From Marinobacterium ramblicola (GTDB lineage Bacteria; Pseudomonadota; Gammaproteobacteria; Pseudomonadales; Balneatricaceae), in the NCBI RefSeq assembly GCF_019084545.1, contig NZ_JAHREP010000017.1, positions 1 through 64,000 of the forward strand: a stretch of DNA of 64,000 nucleotides, written 5' to 3'. The notes under the pieces were generated by a model. The model was not told the DNA's origin and did not search any database. It saw only the letters and a program-made list of their open reading frames with translations. Position numbers and translations under genes: made by a program. This document shows positions 60,525 to 64,000 of the stretch, in pieces; the stretch's first letter is position 1; every line of letters starts with the position of its first letter.

Positions 60525-61925
60525 ATGGCTGAGTATGACTATGATGTCGTGATTATCGGTTCGGGGCCTGCCGGTGAGGGGGCCGCGATGAGCGCCGCCA
60601 AGAAGGGCAGGCGGGTTGCGGTGGTCGAGGAGCAGGATACCGTCGGCGGTAACTGCACACACAAAGGCACCATTCCGTCCAAGGCGTTGCGACACTCGGT
60701 CAAGCAGATCATCGAATTCAACACCAACCCGATGTTCCGAGACATCGGTGAGCCGCGCTGGTTTTCCTTTCCCAAGGTGCTGAATCGCGCAGAAAAGGTA
60801 ATCTCCAATCAGGTGATGCTCAGGACCAACTTCTATGCGCGCAACCGGGTCGATGTGTTCTTCGGACGTGCTCAGTTCCGCGACAAGGGCGAGGTAGTCA
60901 TCGAGGGGCGCTCAGAAGCGCGAGAGGTGCTAAAGGCCAAGAATATTATTATTGCCACCGGCTCCTCTCCGTACATGCCGGCCGATATCGATTTTAACCA
61001 CCCCCGTATCTATAACTCCGACACCATATTGAAGCTGGGCCATACGCCCAGGACGCTGGTGATCTACGGAGCTGGCGTTATCGGCTGTGAGTACGCATCG
61101 ATCTTCAGTGGCCTTGGCGTTAAGGTCGATCTGATCGATACCCGTGACCGGCTGCTGTCGTTCCTCGACAGCGAGATCTCCGATGCACTGAGTTACCACC
61201 TGCGTAACAACGCGGTTAAGATCCGGCATAACGAGGAGTACTCCTCGGTCGAGGGTGACGCCCATGGTGTCATCATCAATTTCAAGTCGGGCAAGCGCAT
61301 ACGGGCTGATGCCTTCCTCTGGTGTAACGGTCGTACCGGTAATACCGCTCATCTCGGTTTGGAAAATATCGGTCTTAGCGCTAACAACCGTGGTCAGATT
61401 ACGGTCGACGAACACTATCGCACCGAGTGTGAGGGCGTGTACGCGGTGGGTGATGTGGTGGGCTGGCCGAGCCTGGCATCCGCGGCGCTGGACCAGGGGC
61501 GTGCGGCAGCCGCTGATATGCTGAACGGCGAGGATTTCCGCTACATCAACGAGGTGCCGACCGGTATCTATACCATTCCTGAGATCAGTTCGATCGGTAA
61601 GACGGAAGAGGAGCTGACGGCGGAGGCCGTGCCTTATGAAGTGGGCCAGGCGTTTTTCAAGGATACTGCGCGTGCCCAGATCTCGGGCGAGCCGGTCGGT
61701 ATGTTGAAGATCCTGTTCCATCGAGAAACGCTGGCGATCCTGGGTATCCACTGCTTCGGCGACCAGGCATCGGAGATCGTGCATATCGGACAGGCGATCA
61801 TGGCGCAGGAGGGAGCTGCCAACACGTTGAAGTACTTCGTTAATACCACCTTCAACTACCCGACCATGGCGGAGGCTTACCGAGTCGCGGCGATTGCGGG
61901 TCTGAACCGGATCGAGAATCTTTGA
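60525..61925 (+). CDS. sthA: Soluble pyridine nucleotide transhydrogenase SthA
   Basis: The 466-residue cytoplasmic flavoprotein converts NADPH and NAD+ into NADP+ and NADH. It has the FAD motif [12 protein letters not shown] and a [18 protein letters not shown] segment. There the second redox cysteine of related disulfide reductases is replaced by Thr49 (Cys44 remains), the known SthA signature. The NAD fold [20 protein letters not shown] follows, then the dimerisation domain. AAGGGGAG lies before the ATG. A strong terminator follows. Confidence 0.96.
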   Translation: MAEYDYDVVIIGSGPAGEGAAMSAAKKGRRVAVVEEQDTVGGNCTHKGTIPSKALRHSVKQIIEFNTNPMFRDIGEPRWFSFPKVLNRAEKVISNQVMLRTNFYARNRVDVFFGRAQFRDKGEVVIEGRSEAREVLKAKNIIIATGSSPYMPADIDFNHPRIYNSDTILKLGHTPRTLVIYGAGVIGCEYASIFSGLGVKVDLIDTRDRLLSFLDSEISDALSYHLRNNAVKIRHNEEYSSVEGDAHGVIINFKSGKRIRADAFLWCNGRTGNTAHLGLENIGLSANNRGQITVDEHYRTECEGVYAVGDVVGWPSLASAALDQGRAAAADMLNGEDFRYINEVPTGIYTIPEISSIGKTEEELTAEAVPYEVGQAFFKDTARAQISGEPVGMLKILFHRETLAILGIHCFGDQASEIVHIGQAIMAQEGAANTLKYFVNTTFNYPTMAEAYRVAAIAGLNRIENL

Positions 61926-61943
61926 GGTCGGCGTTGGTGTGAT

Positions 61944-61969
61944 AAAAAAGGGGGGTATCCCCCTTTTTT
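61944..61969. terminator. Bidirectional terminator after sthA
   Basis: Six A, a GGGGG/CCCCC stem with short loop, then six T. It can also serve the convergent small membrane protein gene ending at 61981. Confidence 0.92.
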
Positions 61970-61980
61970 GATATCTGCAT

Positions 61981-62289
61981 TCAGCGTTCTTTGTTCGGAC
62001 TTTGGTCTTTGTCCAGAGAGCGATAGTATTCCTCTTCGAGGTAGCGGCCCTTGATCTGGAGGCGGCGTTCCAGCCAGCGATTGACCAGGGTCCAAAGAGC
62101 AAAGGCGGGTGTCATCATGATCATGATTGATAGCATCAATGCGGCGCCGGAGTAACCCTCTGGAGCCACTTTGGTCGCCCAATCCATAACGCCGAGTTCC
62201 CGACCCGCATAAAACCAGAGTATGAGGAAGAGGAAACCCGCACCGGTACCGAGATGATGCAGCAGGGTCTGCTTTGAGGGTTTAGCCAT
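61981..62289 (-). CDS. Small two-helix inner-membrane protein of unknown function
   Basis: I do not recognise this 102-residue protein. Two hydrophobic segments (about 13-30 and 46-68) are joined by a loop, and a charged C-terminal tail (WLERRLQIKGRYLEEEYYRSL, then DKDQSPNKER) should face the cytoplasm. Its ATG overlaps the end of the PilZ gene by 8 bases, so the two are coupled. The overlap and sense-strand placement support a real gene. Confidence 0.68.
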   Translation of the reverse strand: MAKPSKQTLLHHLGTGAGFLFLILWFYAGRELGVMDWATKVAPEGYSGAALMLSIMIMMTPAFALWTLVNRWLERRLQIKGRYLEEEYYRSLDKDQSPNKER

Positions 62290-62845
62290 GCAGCTGTGCC
62301 TGGCGTTCGCGGGCCTGGGCTTCGATAATCAGCCGCGCCAACAGCGTACGGCAGCTTTCCGGCATCTTGTGGAAGGCGATACCGATATCGAAGTTTTGCT
62401 CTTTTGGTTCGCAACGCTGAACTTCGGCGTAGAGCAGTAGTCCCAGGCTGTTCTCGGGGAACACCAGTTTAATTGCCAGCAGTGTGCCCAGCTCCAGTGC
62501 CTCCTCGGCGGTAAAGGAGAGGCCGCCTTCGCTGAGGTTGATGATCTGCATGTGGGTTGAGTCGACCTCCAGCTGGCTGTCGGCCAGGGTGCGCCCGATG
62601 AGATCGATCTTTTTGTTCAGATGTTGCAGATAGGTCGCCAGATGTGGAGTAGACTCTGCGATTTTGTAAACGAGGTGCTGACATTCGGCATCGATGCCGG
62701 ACAGCTGGCTTTGCAGTAGAAAGTAGGGCGATACGTTGAACTGGTAAGGCTTGGAAGAGCTCGCCACATCCGCCTCAGAGACGATTTTATAATCCAGTAC
62801 GACCGGGTGGTCGATACGGTAGAATTGTCGGCGGTCCTGATCCAC
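62282..62845 (-). CDS. PilZ-domain protein, predicted c-di-GMP-binding
   Basis: This 187-residue protein has the PilZ RxxxR signature in RRQFYRIDHP at its N-terminus and NLSEGGLSF (D/N-x-S-x-x-G) near the middle, with a helical insert between. PilZ proteins sense c-di-GMP and control motility, polysaccharide or other processes. I chose GTG 62845 with GGAG upstream; the longer frame to 62983 overlaps the divergent lolC and is unlikely. It is co-transcribed with the small membrane protein gene. Its target is unknown. Confidence 0.82.
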   Translation of the reverse strand: MDQDRRQFYRIDHPVVLDYKIVSEADVASSSKPYQFNVSPYFLLQSQLSGIDAECQHLVYKIAESTPHLATYLQHLNKKIDLIGRTLADSQLEVDSTHMQIINLSEGGLSFTAEEALELGTLLAIKLVFPENSLGLLLYAEVQRCEPKEQNFDIGIAFHKMPESCRTLLARLIIEAQARERQAQLHG

Positions 62846-62894
62846 GGTGGGCTCCTTTTGGCTTTCGGTTCGTCGCCAGTATAAACAAATATCC

Positions 62895-62914
62895 TGCCGG
62901 TCTGTTAGCCGGCA
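62895..62914. repeat. Inverted repeat in the PilZ-lolC divergent region
   Basis: TGCCGG (62895-62900) and CCGGCA (62909-62914) are exact complements around 8 bases. It lies in an 89-base gap, 21 bases before the lolC ATG. It could be an operator or a leader hairpin; nothing more can be said. Confidence 0.4.
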
Positions 62915-62934
62915 ACCGTTAGAAAGAGCACTCA

Positions 62935-64000
62935 ATGTATAAACCGCTATCGCTATATGTCGGTCTGCGTTATACAGCCGCAAAACGCGGCAATCACTTC
63001 ATTTCATTCATATCGCTGGTGTCGATGCTGGGATTGATGCTGGGAGTTGCGGCGTTGATTGTCGTGCTCTCGGTGATGAACGGCTTCGACCGTGAATTGA
63101 AACAGCGGATCCTCGGTATGGTGCCTCATGCGACCATAGGGAATTACGGCAGCCCTCTGCCGGATTGGCGCTCTTTGGCCCAGGATGTGGTCAATAGCGA
63201 GGGGGTCGAAGGGGTGGCGCCGTTCGTCCAGGCTCAGGGTATGCTGACCCACGCCGGCCGGGTCCAGGGCGTGTTCGTCAACGGTATCAGTCCCCGAGAT
63301 GAAACCAGCGTCTCGATCATTGCGGATCATCTCAAGGTGGGTCGTCTGGATGATCTGGAAGCGGGCGAATACCGGATTATTCTGGGTGAGCTGTTGGCAC
63401 GTTATATCGGTGTACGGGTGGGTGACAAAGTGACGCTGGTACTGCCGGAGGCGTCGGTTAGCGTGGCGGGCATTACGCCGCGGATGAAACGCTTCATTGT
63501 AAGCGGAATATTTTCGGTCGGCGCCGAACTGGATGCCAACCTGGCGTATATCGATATCGATGATGCGGCCAGGTTGAAGCGGATGGAGCCGGGGACGGTA
63601 GAGGGTCTTCGCCTGCGCTACTCGGATCTGTTTCAGGCGCCGCGGTTGGTGCGCCAGTTGGCGCAGTCGAGAGCGCTCAGTGCCAGCGACTGGACTCGAA
63701 CCCATGGCAATCTGTTTCAGGCGATCCAGCTTGAGAAGCGGATGATCGGCCTGTTGCTGTTGCTGATCGTATTTGTGGCCGCGTTCAATATCGTGTCGAC
63801 ACTGGTCATGGTGGTCACCGACAAGCGCGCGGATATTGCGATCCTGCGCACGATGGGGGCCACACCTGCGACCATACTGCGCATATTTATCGTTCAGGGC
63901 GTGGTGATCGGGGTAGTGGGAACCCTGCTCGGCATCTTGTTGGGTATCACTTTGGCCCTGACGGTGACCGATCTTGTGGCCTGGATCGAGCACACTTTCG
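62935..64000 (+). CDS. Lipoprotein-releasing system permease LolC/LolE (3' end outside window)
   Basis: The frame opens at ATG 62935 and runs off the window end, giving 355 codons without a stop. The N-terminus (MYKPLSLYVGLRYTAAKRGN, then FISFISLVSMLG) and the first membrane helix (LGLMLGVAALIVVLSVMNGF) match LolC/LolE. A periplasmic domain follows, then FtsX-type helices with FVAAFNIVSTLVMVV and DIAILRTMGATPATILRIF. The LolCDE complex moves lipoproteins from the inner membrane to LolA. LolC and LolE cannot be told apart here. Confidence 0.9.
   Translation, partial: MYKPLSLYVGLRYTAAKRGNHFISFISLVSMLGLMLGVAALIVVLSVMNGFDRELKQRILGMVPHATIGNYGSPLPDWRSLAQDVVNSEGVEGVAPFVQAQGMLTHAGRVQGVFVNGISPRDETSVSIIADHLKVGRLDDLEAGEYRIILGELLARYIGVRVGDKVTLVLPEASVSVAGITPRMKRFIVSGIFSVGAELDANLAYIDIDDAARLKRMEPGTVEGLRLRYSDLFQAPRLVRQLAQSRALSASDWTRTHGNLFQAIQLEKRMIGLLLLLIVFVAAFNIVSTLVMVVTDKRADIAILRTMGATPATILRIFIVQGVVIGVVGTLLGILLGITLALTVTDLVAWIEHTF

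Overview
This window comes from a gammaproteobacterial chromosome. It is moderately GC-rich and tightly packed with housekeeping genes. I see no insertion sequence, prophage, CRISPR array or obvious foreign island. The Na+-NQR operon, the NhaB Na+/H+ antiporter, the 180-kDa NAD-glutamate dehydrogenase and the NfuA/PpiD/BamC/NudC/LolC set suggest a marine or halophilic member of the Oceanospirillales/Pseudomonadales. From memory of gene order, bases 19450-37280 (lon-hupB-ppiD ... yejABEF-mltD-gloB-rnhA-dnaQ-nhaB-nudC) resemble the Pseudomonas aeruginosa PA1803-PA1823 region. Bases 38850-64000 (psrA-like, nagZ, csiV, mfd, gap, nqrA-F, apbE, nqrM, sthA, PilZ gene, lolC) resemble the PA3006-PA2986 region. 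Genus cannot be fixed from the sequence alone.

Layout. 1-4711: tRNA-Lys, nadA, bepA, tusA-like gene, perM-like transporter, bcp. 4900-7951: dapA-bamC-purC, in the same order as in E. coli. 8192-13024: NAD-dependent glutamate dehydrogenase. 13129-18381: 2-hydroxyacid dehydrogenase, the overlapping rlmD-rluA pair, a TrpD2/YbiB protein and a CPA2 antiporter. 18530-24377: nfuA, lon, hupB, tRNA-Asp, ppiD. 24417-32555 (minus strand): gloB, mltD, a small membrane protein gene and the yejABEF peptide ABC transporter. 32728-34699: methyltransferase, rnhA, dnaQ. 34767-37641: nhaB, nudC and an SCP2-domain gene. 37746-45582: sohB, psrA-like regulator, a signal-less YkuD protein, nagZ, an MscS channel, cydDC. 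45621-49645 (minus): mfd-csiV. 49871-52983: a long GAPDH, then a divergent pair of an Lrp/AsnC regulator and a Gate-domain membrane protein. 53267-61925: nqrABCDEF-apbE-nqrM and sthA. 61981-62845 (minus): PilZ protein and a small membrane protein. 62935 to the end: lolC/E, cut by the window edge.

Working together. The nqr block is complete: six pump subunits, the ApbE flavin transferase that attaches FMN to NqrB and NqrC, and the NqrM maturation factor. With NhaB it makes a sodium economy. Cell-envelope functions recur (BamC, BepA, PpiD, MltD, NagZ, the YkuD protein, CsiV, LolC). The YkuD protein and NagZ together point to cytoplasmic peptidoglycan recycling.

The least explained parts are noncoding. 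There is a folded, mutually exclusive stem arrangement in the nhaB leader. Three consecutive dyads lie between the Lrp-type gene and its divergent Gate-domain neighbour. A dyad sits just after the inferred start of gap transcription. Hairpins lie in the nqr leader, and perfect inverted repeats carry the stop codons of perM and cydC in their loops. No clearly novel multi-gene system is visible. The nhaB leader and the Lrp/Gate pair are the best candidates for something undescribed.
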